Below are positions 25,579-37,189 of a DNA stretch of 64,000 nucleotides, piece after piece. Source of the stretch: Aphelocoma coerulescens (taxonomy: Eukaryota > Chordata > Aves > Passeriformes > Corvidae); the NCBI RefSeq assembly GCF_041296385.1, contig NC_091013.1, forward strand, positions 33,392,001 through 33,456,000, read 5' to 3'. Numbering within the stretch: position 1 is the stretch's first letter; each line of letters opens with the position of its first letter. A program made the translations under genes and the position numbers. The notes beneath the pieces were generated by a model. It saw only the letters and a list, made by a program, of their open reading frames with translations, did no database searches and had not been told where the DNA came from.

Positions 25579-25920
25579 TGTCATGGTTTAACCCCAGCTA
25601 GCACCAGGCAAAAAGAGTAAAACCTCATGAGCTGAGAACAGTTTAATAATTGAAAAAAATACAATAATTATATACTACTACTACTAATAATAATAATAAT
25701 AATTATAATTGCACTGAAAAGGAGAGAAAGAGAGGAATGAAGCCCAAGAAAGGCAAGCGATGCACAATGCAGTTGCTAACACCTGTTGACAGATACCCAG
25801 AGTGTCCCCCAGCAGCAATAAGCCCCTTCCACACATTTATATACTGAGCATGATGTTCTAGCACATGGAAGAGTCCCTTGGCCAATTTGGGTCAGCTGTC
25901 CTGGTGATGAAACCCAGGCA
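25579..25920 (-). mobile_element. Compact solo LTR, ERVL type, with intact TSD
   Basis: The element runs from TGTCATGGTTTAACCCC to CCCAGGCA and is flanked on both sides by the exact 5-bp repeat GGAGA (25574-25578 and 25921-25925). TG...CA ends and a 5-bp duplication are what retroviral integration of an ERVL-type element leaves. Orientation is minus: the reverse complement of 25579-25604 matches the end of the plus-strand LTR at 44462-44489. 'ggccaatttgggtcagctgt' reversed matches 44119-44133, and the TATATAAA box (25836-25843, minus) and ATTAAA signal (25642-25647, minus) lie in the expected order. At 342 bp it is much shorter than the 579-bp relative at 43911: the upstream part of U3 is missing although the ends are intact. 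No coding internal region remains. Confidence 0.88.
25674..25703. repeat. (CTA)n/(TAA)n microsatellite inside the LTR
   Basis: About four CTA units turn into about six TAA units. Related ERVL-type LTRs carry A/T trinucleotide runs at this place as far as I recall, so this is part of the LTR and not an independent repeat. Confidence 0.8.
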
Positions 25921-27614
25921 GGAGAGTAATACAGTTTCTTTGCAGAGATGGATACCACCCAGGAGCAAACAATGCCCATGACTGTTCCTATGCATATTTT
26001 GGTTACTGCTATAAAAGTAGTCTTTGAATAAAGCGTTTTCACTTTGCTGTGTGGTCATGCTAGACATTTCAGGCATCTTTTAAAGCATTTACTCCTTAAT
26101 GTTTTCACAGCTTTCCCACTTCGATTCTTACTGCAACTCTGTTCTACCCTGAAGAGACAGCTGTAACCAGCTTTGTCCAAATAACTGTTTACTGTTACAA
26201 ACCCCCAGCTGTAAAGACAATTCAGTAACTCACCTCATATACACACATAGTGCTTTCACAGAATGACTACTTATACACTATTAAATTTGTGAATGCTTTC
26301 TAAGGGTTAAAATTCCTCAACATCCCCAGCAGTACATTAAAGCAAGATCTATGCACATGGCCCGCGCAAGACAGAGTACACTTGCAACGTGCCAGTTCAG
26401 ACCAGCTGCAGAGTGGGATCTCAGGTCTTGAAGCAACTTTCAATAAAACTAAAGAAGAGATCTAAGAGGATATATGCTATTCCTCTTTTTTTGTTGTTAT
26501 TTGGGGGCCAGAAGAACTGTTTCCTGGTGTGACCAGTGAGAGAGAAAAATTAGGACTGCAACATATTAATCATCTTTAAGCTCCTAGAGACTCATGAAAA
26601 GCAAATCACACTGCCTGAAAATGTTAAAATCATCTCCTTCTATTTTATGTGAGAACATGGGCATAAAAATGGAAATAATCCCCTCAGGATGCAATCCAGG
26701 GAGAAACAACATGACCCTGAGTTATAAACAGGAAGAGATTTTCAGTGTACTGCAGGGGATTTAGTGAAGGGATCCCCATTAGTTTTAATAGGAGGCAGAA
26801 GGATGAATCTCATGAATCTCATGCACTGAAGTGGAAATTTAGACCTTCATGTCAAATGTTCTGACAACCAAGCAGCTTGCTCCTGCCTATGCATCCAGCC
26901 AGAAGCAGGGATGAAAACAATTAATTGCTTTCTAATTTGGAGTTGAACTGAGGATACAGTATAAGCATTAGGCATCTGGAAATAATGCTCCTTTTAAGAA
27001 ATCTAGGAGGCAAGTGCCTGCTTTGCTTCACAGGCATGGGATCCCTCACTCTGCAGCTCTCTGGCAAAGGCTAATGTGAGCGTCATTTAGATTAGATGAG
27101 ATTAACCTTAAACTTCATTGCCCATGCAAACAGGACAATCTAATGCACTGACATATTTGCTAACCATTTTTATTAAAACATAAATGCTTCTCTCTGCAAA
27201 GCTTTTAAGCAAATTACGAGCCAAAATGAACATTAAGGCAAAATGAACTATTCTGTTGTAAGGATCTTGTGTTTTTTATACAATTTCTGAAGTTTTTTAT
27301 GTTTCATAATGTTTAACAATGTAAACTATGAAACATGCTGGTGTAGTCTTCATTCACTGCATTTTCTCAGCTGAAATTTGTCTTTTTATAACAGAAGAGC
27401 TGAAATATTGACAGGAATCTACTGGGCTAAATTACAGATTTCTCTCAATTTTCAAAGAAGTTCAGATTTCATTTGTATCCTTCTTGTGCATCTAAAAGTG
27501 AGGGGAGAAAAGCAATGGAAAACAGAAATTAAAGCCAGTGAAGGAAATAATGGCAGTGCATAACAGCTGGAGATTTATACCTAGTAGTCTATCTAAATTG
27601 TGTGGAGCCAGGAA
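25921..27614. other. Unique sequence with possible conserved noncoding block
   Basis: No gene seen. The stretch about 26990-27260 has even composition, several TAAT/ATTA cores and no simple repeats, which is typical of conserved noncoding elements, but I cannot test conservation. An exact duplication of GAATCTCAT occurs near 26814-26831. Confidence 0.4.
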
Positions 27615-27895
27615 GAATGTAAGGAGATTTTCCCTGAAGCGGAAGGAAGACACAAAGTGCAATGAACTGACCACAACTCTCACTCCCCGTCCCCCATGCC
27701 ACCAAGAGAGGAGGAGGTAGAGAAATTGTGAGTTAAGATGAGCCAGAGAAGAAGGAAGGGTGGGAGAAAGGTGTTCTAAAATTTGGGTTTTTTTCTCATC
27801 ATCCTACTCTGACTTGATTAGTAAGAAATTAAATTAATTTCCCCAAGTCGAATCTGTGTTGCCCATGGTTGTAATTGGTGCGTATTCTCTCCTTG
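27615..27895 (+). mobile_element. ERV LTR fragment, 3' part
   Basis: Landmarks in order 'gcaatgaactgaccacaact', 'cactccccgtcccccatgcc', 'gaggaggaggtagagaaatt', 'tcatcctactctgacttgat', 'aattaatttccccaagtcga', 'atctgtgttgcccatggttg' and 'taattggtgcgtattctctc' match the R-U5 end of a common avian ERV LTR that I remember. It is cut off after 'ctctcc' near 27890, without the terminal U5 sequence, and the upstream U3 is also missing. A CR1 begins directly afterwards. No target-site duplication can be assigned. Confidence 0.72.
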
Positions 27896-28160
27896 GGAGG
27901 ACAGACTCTGCTACACTACAGATAACAAAAGACAACAAGCACAAGTTGCCACAAAAACTCTGACTGAAAACAAAGAAACAAGTGTTCATGGTGAGGATTG
28001 TTAAATACTGGAATATCTTGCCAAGAGTTTTTGTGTGATCACCATCCTTGCAGATTTTCATTATTGGGTCAGAGCAATTTGATCTAGCTTTGAAGTCCAC
28101 TCTTTTGAGCAGGGTGTGGACTAGAGATCTCCATGGTTCTCTTCTAACCTAAATTAGATT
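27896..28160 (+). mobile_element. CR1 LINE 3' fragment, old
   Basis: The sequence 'agacaacaagcacaagttgc', 'actctgactgaaaacaaaga', 'aagtgttcatggtgaggatt', 'atactggaatatcttgccaa', 'accatccttgcagattttca', 'gcagggtgtggactagagat' and 'ttctaacctaaatta' follows the CR1 3' region. It is considerably diverged, has lost the final octamer repeats, and its 5' edge is the junction with the LTR fragment. Confidence 0.8.
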
Positions 28161-29938
28161 AACCTGATCTTATGTGAGGTTGAAAATATTGCTCAATTCC
28201 AGAAACAATTCTGCAAAAGAAGAGACATTACTATAATCTTTCTGGAAAGATGGCTGGAGGTAAAATTGGAGGAAACTGAGGAGTTATATTCACATCCTAA
28301 CAGAAGTACAGGAATTATAGGGTGAAATGGAGCTGCTAGTCCCTAGATGGAATGTGGTTGGCATGCTGGAAGCCTATTCCACAATGATTCCCCACACCCA
28401 CAGTCTGCAACTGTAAGCACCTGCTAAGGGAGATGGAATGCAGAGGGCGGAGCAGAGTGGAGACACCAGCCTCTGTTGAAACTCTTGCAGGTGAGGGGAA
28501 CTTGATAGTAACTTATGGCATGTTGCAGTTGAAAAATCACAAAGCACCAAGGGAGATAGAAGAAGATGTCCTGCTGCTGAGCCAACAATGCCCTCCCCAG
28601 ATGAGCTTGGTTTATAACTATGCAATTATAATCTCATAGTAATATTAACTGACACCTCCAAACCAAAGTTTCCTGCCTCCAAGGTACAACCACCCCTCAC
28701 TGTGCATGTGCTTATATTTTTTGACTGTATCTTTCAGCATGAAGTGAGAGAATTTTACACCAATCAGTAACAGAGATATGTTTGACTAAAGTCACTCAAG
28801 CACTAAACACAAAGAAATAGCATAAAAGTAAGTAGAGAATGGGGAGAAGTCAGGGAAAACTCCATGAAAAATTCTGGGATCAGTTGATGGACTGAACCTG
28901 TCTACCACCCCATAGGGATGCCTGGTGGGTAAGACCCATACTCTATTCACACTGAATTGGGGATTAGAGCTTGTCTGTGTATTGCTTTGAATACATTTTT
29001 GGAGTCAGATACTATCACTGGCAATCCTTGAACCTTAACCTGTCATAATTTTCTATCCAAATTAAATTTAAAATGTTTAAAATTAAGAGAGTTATCCCAT
29101 AAACTGCTAGTGTGAGTCCTTCACAGGCACTACTGTCACCTGTCAAAGGTAGAATACTCGAATCATGTAGGAGACCCACGGAGGGCTGCCCCTTATGCTG
29201 TTGGTGTGTGCTCCTGCACAAGTGAGTTGAACCACCCTCTGACCCAGCAGGACTGCTCAGTGAAGGGTGCTCCTAATGGGACACTGACAGACTGGCTGAG
29301 CATAAGGGTCTCGGCTTTCCTGGGGCACTGAAAGACAAATCCAACACTAAGGGTCAAATAAATATCCCCTTTTCATATGCTAATCTTTATACAGACCTAG
29401 CCTGAGCCAGGAGGGCACGAGAGGCCTGTGGGGCTCAAACTTACATGTGGAGATCATTCCTTATTTTCTTAATCACTCTGCACCTCTACTTCAGGATCAT
29501 ATTTCTAGTGCAAAGTAATATATGTAACACCATTCAATTTTGAAAGCGATCAGGATTTACCTCAGAAGCTCTTTCAAATATCATTAGAAGCTGTGTTAAA
29601 GTAAAATTTTACCATAGAGGAAAATCTCTGCTGTAGTTTCTGTTCCTTGCTTCACTGCCCTTCTCCTGGTGGAGAATATGGAAGGCAAGGTGGTGTAGTT
29701 CTCCCTCTCTACACCCCCCTCTGTAACTTGTCCCAGGCATTCCAGTATGTGATGGCCCATAATGATGTGGCTTAGCTGCACAACCTTGGCTCAGACTTTT
29801 AATTACTCGGTTTGAGAAAGAGCTGTGAAAAAGTCTGTAGAGCAAAGATAAGGAAGATAAAGTTGCTGACAGGTAAGAGTGCTGAAACAGGATCGTTAGC
29901 AGCTCTAGGGTTCGAGAAGCACTGTCATGGAAGGTTAT
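28161..29938. other. Unique sequence, nothing recognised
   Basis: No coding or mobile element signal I can support. Composition is slightly purine-rich near 28250-28560. Confidence 0.5.
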
Positions 29939-30049
29939 AAAACCAAAAAAAAAAAAAAAAAACCCAAACAAACAAAAAAGCAAAACCAAAAAAACAAAAC
30001 TAGAAACAAAATCAAAAACAAACAAACAAAAAAATCACCAAAACCCAAA
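29939..30049. repeat. A-rich low-complexity tract
   Basis: About 110 bases made almost only of A with C interruptions (AAAC, AAACC and CAAAA units), including 18 consecutive A near 29945. The long minus-strand frame across it (Phe/Val-rich) is a product of the low complexity. It could be the decayed tail of a retrocopy, but no source sequence is visible on either side. Confidence 0.9.
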
Positions 30050-30412
30050 TGCAATGCTGAAGGGTAGCAGCTCAGGCATGCAGCAAAGCAGTTCAACCCT
30101 CTTCCTGACTAATGCCTACCTGGCCTGCAAACACTTTCATTGTCTTATTGATGGGGGGTGGGGGATGAAACATAATAAACCATGTGGCTTCATAAACACA
30201 GCTAACTTTTGTGTCCGTTGGCTAAGACATAATTGTTTTGTCCCTTAAAAGTGTGTAAACCTGGATTGAAGGGTCTCATTAAAGGGCTAAACATGCAAGA
30301 GGAACAAGTGTCCCAAAGAGACACTGTCACAGGAGGGCAATGCTGAGCTGCGCAGCAATGTTTGGATTGCATTTTGGGGCAGAAGAAGGAACTTGTTAAT
30401 CTGTCATTTCAT

Positions 30413-30427
30413 TAATCAACTTGATTA
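30413..30427. promoter_or_regulatory. TAATCAA-C-TTGATTA palindrome
   Basis: Perfect 7-base inverted arms around one C. Each half contains the TAATC/GATTA core favoured by bicoid-class homeodomains such as OTX and PITX. The surrounding 150 bases include further TAAT motifs (such as GTAATTAATG near 30524) and look non-repetitive. A regulatory role is a guess. Confidence 0.3.
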
Positions 30428-33331
30428 GATGTAAAAACATGCAGGTGTGTGACAAAACCCTTAGGAACAGTCATGCCATTGTCAGTGACAGCTTTCTATG
30501 TGGTTTCTCTGCCTGGCTATTTTGTAATTAATGTCATTCCCAAACAGGCAATTCAAGACCAGCATTTCTCAAGGGTTTTCAATGCAGTGTCACTCTTCTT
30601 TTTACAAACTTTGAGCAATGAGCCATGAAACCAAGAGTATCAGCATGGGTTTAGGCAATTTATACATAGTTGATTGCAGTTTTAAAATTATTACTCTTAA
30701 GTAAAACTGCCTGCCTTCAGTTCATAGTAGAGTAGGGGAACTCCTAGAATTCTAAAGAAGAAGTAGCAGCAATGTTGTTTCAATTATCAGATACTGAAAA
30801 ACCCGCCAGTATCTACTGCACACTACCAGGGACCACTACAGTCTGTGCCAAGGGCATCACACCATCCTCCAGAGAAACCACTCTCTCTATCTTCTACCAA
30901 ATTCCTCAGACAGAAATCTTTGCCAGGTGCTTGTTCTTCATCAAGAAACAGCATTACAAACACAGCCCTGGCTGTTAGCTCTTTATTTTATTTAACTTTC
31001 CAGATTTTTGGCTTCCATACCCATTAGACCTGTTGAGGTTAAGCAACTAGACATGGATTTCTCTTCAGAGATATTTTTTGCAAAACTTGAACAGGTTAAG
31101 CAAGGATGCTCTGACTTCAGAAATACTCCAGTAGTCTCCTTCTTTGGTGTGTCCTCAGAGGTCAAGAGGATGGAGGTTTTGCAAGAGATGGCCTGAGGTT
31201 ATTTACAGGTAAAGCGTTCGCTGACCAAACAGCTGGGACCCTCAGTAGAAGGAGACAACTTTGCATGTCAGCAGATAATAGACATGAAAGCATCACCAGG
31301 TCAGCAAGCCCTAAAAAGCACAGCATTATTCTGGTGCCAAATCTCCTCAAAGAAGCTCCATTTCCATATCCATCAACCATAGCTGTTGGCATATTTGCCA
31401 TACACCTAACAATTCCCACCTTTTCTGCAGCAGTATCTTGTCTGTGGAGGGGCTCTAAGCGGAAATCTAAACTCCTCAGTTTAAGCTGTCAAGCTGGCTT
31501 CTTAGCAGTGACTTACAGAGCCAGGTGTCATTATTTCTCTGAAAGATACAAAGGGAGGAAACTAAGCAATTAGAGGATCTTGTAGAATCCTGTCAAGTTG
31601 CAGAGTGGTCTATTTATTTTCCTATTGATCTTGCCTTTCTTTCTTGGAGGAATAATGACTGTCTCATCAAATGCCTCAAGTTCCCCTGTGTCACACTCTG
31701 CCTTAACCTTTGTAATGCTAAAAATCTCAGATTTGCAATTCTGTAGCCTTTCACTCTGCAATCGCTCCCCTAAACTGCTGTGGTGATATTTTTTCCTCGT
31801 TGTCCTCCTGCTGTTATTCTCAAGCCCTTGCACCTCTAAACTCAGATATCAGATTTCTCAGAGGAGATGACTGCTCTGGCATGGCAATTGCTCTTTTTTC
31901 CTGTTTCTCCCTATATTGTGTTGTTTGAATTGTAGTTTAGCTATATATCAGATATGTATTATTCATTATTATACATGGACAATGAGTAGCCAATGACTTT
32001 CCCTTCTGTGAAGATGTCCCAGGAACGAGTCTGAAGTCAATGTTCACTTTGCAGGCTACTACATAAAAGCCTGCTTTAAATTTATTTGGCAGTTTTAATT
32101 TTCAAGGAAGCTACAGGATATTGTAAAGCACTCAGGATAGGAATGGTGTTTTCCCATGAGCTAGTTGAACACTAAATGTTATGGACACAGAATGTTACCA
32201 TAATTTTCTAACTGCCACCACTCTATTTGTCTGTTCACCTTCAGTTAAAAGTATTATTTTACTTTTATGTGCTTGGGTTACAAGAGCTTAAAAAATTTGG
32301 AGCATTTTAAATCTGAAAACCTTTCTTCCGGACATCATTTTCAGCATAAATAGCACCTTACTCTTGGCTGTAAGGACTCAGGCAGTTGAAATATTGCAGC
32401 TGTCTGTGCTGTGGGAAAACATTGTGCAGGCAAACCCCAGCCCTCCCAGTACAGCCCTACTCAGTCAGTCACGTGGGGTGCTTACTTCTGCTATAAACTT
32501 TGTGAATCCTGCTGAGCACATTTTGTGACAGCAGATAAATCACAAGCAGGTTTAAATGAGACACCTAACCTGGTTACTTACAGTCCTTAAAAATGCTCCA
32601 GGCCAGGTATTGACATGAACAACGTCAGTGACTGGCACAGCCACACAATGTGCAACACCCTGCCTCTGGGATACCGGGGCTTGAGCCAAAGGCATTTTCA
32701 GGAAGGCTGTGTCCTGCAGAACCTAAAGGTGCAGAGAACAGCGTGGCACAAATAGAAACGAGCCTCACTGGGAGTCAGAGAGTCACAGAAGGGAGATCAG
32801 GAAGCCTGTCTAAGCCTTTCTGTAGGTCAGATAAGCTGGGATAATGTCATTCTCGACAAATGTGTCTAACATCATGCATTGAGCTTTGATACACTAGTAC
32901 TTTTTAATTTTTTTTTTCATCACTCAGAAAGGAATTGCTTTATTCAACCTCAGCAGATCCAACAGAACAATATGAAAAGGAAAATCTGAGTATCTGTAGA
33001 TTATTTGGGTTTGCTTTTGAAAAATGAGATCTCATAGATGGGTTGAATATGTTTAGCTGGCAGCATTTTAGATGACCTCAAGCCATAGCCTAATGCCAGA
33101 CAGGAGGAGGTATTAAAAAAAATAAATATTTAAATCTAAATATAAGGGCAGTAAATAATCTCTCCCTGCAATTAATAAAAAGTAACGATAAATACCAAAC
33201 CCATGACTTTGATTCACAATGAAGTAAAAGGTTCTGAATGGCTTGAAATAACTTACATAACTTGAGGGGAGGGGGGAAAGCATAATTTAAATGGAGGGGG
33301 AGAAAACTTGTCTAAGCATAATTTAAAACAC

Positions 33332-33356
33332 TAAATAAATAAATAAATAAATAAAT
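33332..33356. repeat. (AAAT)n microsatellite
   Basis: About six uninterrupted TAAA units ending in TAAATC. Confidence 0.9.
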
Positions 33357-34789
33357 CTTTTTGGAGTCTTGGACATCTCTTAAATTGTTTCTCAGTCACC
33401 AGAATGAAATGTCTATGACTTGTCCAGTTAAATTTCTGAATGAAAGATTTATATTCTAGGAAAAGAAATCTAGCATTGAGTGGTCAAATCTTCCTGTAAA
33501 ATTGTGTCTATGATGAACAGAGTTTTTACTTGGAATCTTGTTTGTTTACCCAAATTTTTTTCATGAATTGAAGCCTTATTTTTCTTACTGCCATCCCTGG
33601 ATCAAGAAAGTACTGTGCTACAGCCAAGCTTTTTTTGCAATTCTACATAATGAGCAAGGATAAAACCAAAAAACCTTTTCTTTGTCTGTATACATATATT
33701 AAATGACAGATGCCCTCTGGCAACATGCAGAATTGTCATGGACCACAGAAAATGGGCCAGATTCCCCAATCTGGTATCGTCACTTTGTATTGCATTGCAC
33801 TGCAAACATAATCCAGACCTAAAGCCTTGTTCAAGATTACATGGTGAGGATTATCCCGTTGCTAAGATAATCCTTTTGAACAGAGACCAAATCTGTTCTC
33901 CTGGGACTTCTTCCTTTGCCATTAGGTATAGCAAGGCATAAGGTTCTCGTTTAATGATAAGAAAAATTAATTAGCCCCTTACCACATCATACTGAATAAA
34001 GCCTTATGATGATTTTTAGCCTGTGTGTGATAGGATTGACAGAAGGGCTTCCCCCAGATGTAGCCACATGTGTGCAAGGAGGTGGAGAGTACTGAGCTAA
34101 GCAGTGTAATCCTAATTAGCTGCCTAATTAGTTTCATTGTCTGGAGCTTTCATGTTTAACCGATTCTTCATCTTGCCTGAATACCCAGCGCCAGTCTGCA
34201 AAGTAACAGCATGGCAAAGTTTACGCTATGCAGGAAGGAATTTAGATTCCAGATGCTCTGAATGTTTTTCAGTATTTGTAAACTATAAGCAGTATGTGTC
34301 ATGGGATACTCAAGAGATAAAATAAGTAGAGATCCGTGTGTACTGAACAGACTCCAAAACATTTTGGCAACACCTGTTCAGGACATTGCAAGAGATCAAG
34401 AAATCTCAGCCAAAAAATTATAGGTACAATATATTGAATTAAGGAGGAAAAGAAAGGGTAATAATACCCAAAACCCAAGGTAATGTTCTCATACCCAGTC
34501 AGGAGACAGCCAAGCTTGGAAAGAAAGAAGGGACAGTCCAGGCTGGTTTGGCACTGCCTCAGCCCCTGCTCCGTCAGCAGCGTTGGGCTGGGCTTACCGC
34601 AGAAGCCCCTGGAAAACATCCTCCTCTCTTCTTGAAATGCACTAGTGATGCTACCCCTGAGCTGCTAGAGGACTTTAATAGCAGGAGGACTAGAAGTCAC
34701 TCCTATCTTTAGCTCTTTTACTATGCAAGATGATGCTGGGCACTTGGAGAGCAGAGGATCATTAGCAGAGAAATGACTGAGTCAGAGTT

Positions 34790-35000
34790 GGAAATTGGAT
34801 TCCTGGGTTGCAAGTTCCTCTGAAGTTTCTCTTTGGAAAGGGATGAACTTGTGGATAGGTGACCAGAATATTGTTGAAGAGTTCAGCTCTCCCTGCTGAT
34901 CCTATGTGAACTCCAGCAAGTCACCCAGTCTGCCTGGCTGCCAGTTCTTTTATCTGTGACACAGAAAGAATAATGCTTTGTTTACCACATCCTGAGATCA
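34790..35000 (+). mobile_element. MIR-like SINE remnant
   Basis: The order 'ttggattcctgggttgcaag', 'tgatcctatgtgaactccag', 'caagtcacccagtctgcctg', 'ccagttcttttatctgtgac' and 'acagaaagaataatgctttg' parallels the MIR core (cctgggttcaaatc, ctgtgtgaccttgggcaagtca, cctcagtttcctcatctgtaaaatggggataat). MIR-type SINEs predate the bird-mammal split, so a worn copy in a bird is plausible. Identified by eye. Confidence 0.5.
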
Positions 35001-36024
35001 TGTGTCCTTCCCTTTTCTGAAACAAAGAGCATCCCAACTGTGAGCTGCCTGAAAACAAGGACATTTTGTTTTCATTTACTGACATTCGAATAACAGCAGT
35101 AACAACTGACCAGATACCCCGGATGACTTTAAAGCAGAGCCTTCAAAAAAAACCAAACCTGTAAACAACCTGCCTGCTGTACAGAAACAAGAATGCTCCC
35201 TATTGTAAGGGTCATTTTGTTTATTAACTGAATTTTGAAGCATTTAATCTACAGTCTGACCCCCATTTTCTCATGTAAGTACAGTTCCAAGTAGTTAAAA
35301 TAAAACATAGTTTCAACTAAAGCTGAGAGTATCTCAACCAATATTTTCAGGGGGGCTGTGGAAATATGTTTCAGCTTCTGTATGCCTGACAGCAAAAGAG
35401 AGGGGAGTTCTTTTGTACAGTATGGCTGAACCAAAAAAGAACCAGTGAGGAATTGTTATATGAAACCCATATTACCTGATCTGTGCTGACAGGCAAAATC
35501 TGGCCACCTCCCCAGATACGGTTTCGCACTAATATTAAGTGCTTGTTTAGGAAAGCCCAGTGCAGCACACACTGCAAATCCTTTGCTGCTGCTGAATCAC
35601 TCTGGTTGTCACAGACCTGTTTTTTTTCCATTTATATGAGAAACTCACTGCTCTGTGCTACCACCTCATTTTCTTTAGACACAGAGCTTCATAAGGTCAG
35701 CATGCATGTGACATTTGAAGACTTTCTGCTCATCAGTTATTTCCTAAAGGTGTATCTGTGGGTGAAATAGTGGATGGAAATATGTCTTGCAGTGGTGTAG
35801 CACCGATCTTGGAAATTTTTTTGTGTTTTCACATGAGTAAATACCAGATGAAACCAGGAGATTAGAGGGGAATGTGTTTTGTTTGATAAATATTTGGCTT
35901 CGGCCAAACATCTGCATCCCATTCTTGGTGGTTTGCTTTTAAGGGCCAGGACTGTGATGCCATCCACAAAAATAAGGCAAATGAGGTGTAATTGCCTCTC
36001 TTCCCTTCCCAACAGCCCCCAAAT
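35001..36024. other. Unique sequence, nothing recognised
   Basis: No gene or repeat identified. Antisense open frames around 35371-36057 match nothing known to me. Confidence 0.5.
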
Positions 36025-36150
36025 CCAGCTCAGTGAGTCAAGGCACTGGTCAGACATGTGAGAGATCCAGATTCAAACCCCGATTCTGCCCGATTCTGAG
36101 CAGTGATTGAAACCCTCCCCAAAACTCTTAATCTATCAGGTAAGTGCAGA
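36025..36150 (+). repeat. tRNA-like, palindromic ancient repeat
   Basis: AGCTCAGTGAGTCAAGGCAC resembles a tRNA A-box region, and AGATTCAAACCCCGATTCTG contains a B-box-like GATTCAAACCC at the right distance. The next segment 'gcagtgattgaaaccctccc' ... 'tcaggtaagtgcag' is an imperfect reverse complement of the first half, so the whole forms a long degenerate hairpin. This fits a family of short palindromic tRNA-like repeats I remember from reptile and bird genomes. It is not an intact tRNA gene, as the cloverleaf pairing fails. Confidence 0.45.
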
Positions 36151-37189
36151 GTATATCTTGTTATACTTTATGTAAAATGAATATTCATACAAGCAGAGAA
36201 TCAAACTGACATTTTGCAGTAAGGACCTTAATTAAATTACCTCAGAGATTTTCTTTCTCTTCTGAGACTAAAGAATATCTAGCAATGTGACCTGTAACAG
36301 CTACAAGTGAAGAGCCTTACTCTGAGTTTGTAAATGTTTGTAAATATTTCATTTTAGTGACCAAATCAGAAATTCAAACACTAGTGCAGCTCAGATGTTA
36401 CTGTTCTCTCAGCTTCATTGTGGTCTGATAAGAAAAAGGCAGTAGCAATGGCTGATTCTGGAAAAGCTCGGCACATTTTATGTGCAAAACATTCAGTGTG
36501 AAGCTCTTCTGTAAGGAAGTGCACTCAGTCCTTCATAAAATGATGAGGTGTACATTAGGAAGGAAAACAGTTTTCTGTATCTAAATATTTATTTAGTTTT
36601 CAGTATTCTATTGCAAACGAGAATTCAGCAAACCCTTCTGTTCTTTTTTCTGTCCTTTCCTGACTGATTTCAATTATTTTGGCACGCTTAGTCTTACTAC
36701 CCACTGCCGATGGAAGATGTCACCCTCAGGAAATATCCTACTATATTCAATGGGTTTATCATAGTCTGCATTCATCTTTCAAAAAACTAAAGAGAGGGCC
36801 TAGGGTATCTAGAGACAGGATGTTTAAGGGCTTGTGGAAGACATATAACATGCAAATCACACATATCAACTTTCCAGTCTAAGGTCTTCCAGGTTTCTCT
36901 GAGTGACTCAATCTTGGTGTTTCACCAGAGGTACACTTTTGAAGCAGATTTCCCTGTTGTGCTTTGGTTCACACTGATGAAGTGTTACCAAAGTGCATGA
37001 GCTACATTACTCGTGGATTGAAGTAAACTAGAAGAAGTTTTCCAGGAGCAGCAGGAGCACTCATAAAGCACTCCAACTCCTAAACAGCATGTAATCCACC
37101 AATAAAGCGAGAACTAGTCCAAAATAAACTCCCCTGAAAGGCATTTCTCAGGTCTTCACAAACATCTGCTTTGATCTGCAGACATGCTG

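Larger units (their letters stand above)
30050..34789. other. Unique sequence, no gene seen
   Basis: Contains the palindrome at 30413-30427, an AAAT microsatellite (33332-33356) and a directly repeated 14-mer AAGCATAATTTAAA at about 33278 and 33315. The small open frames (such as 31265-31573 and 34299-34619) have no family resemblance. Confidence 0.5.

Noticed and set aside
29609..30025. 138-codon minus-strand frame beginning with a Phe/Val-rich segment
   Set aside because: The start is a translation of the A-rich low-complexity tract, and the rest has no recognisable domain. The hydrophobic look is not a real membrane segment.
33278..33328. Target-site duplication AAGCATAATTTAAA around an insertion
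   Set aside because: The 14-mers are only 37 bases apart and the intervening sequence has no element ends, so a local duplication is simpler.
36025..36100. tRNA gene
   Set aside because: Box-like sequences are present, but acceptor, D, anticodon and T stems cannot be paired into a cloverleaf, and the second half is an inverted copy, so a repeat is the better reading.
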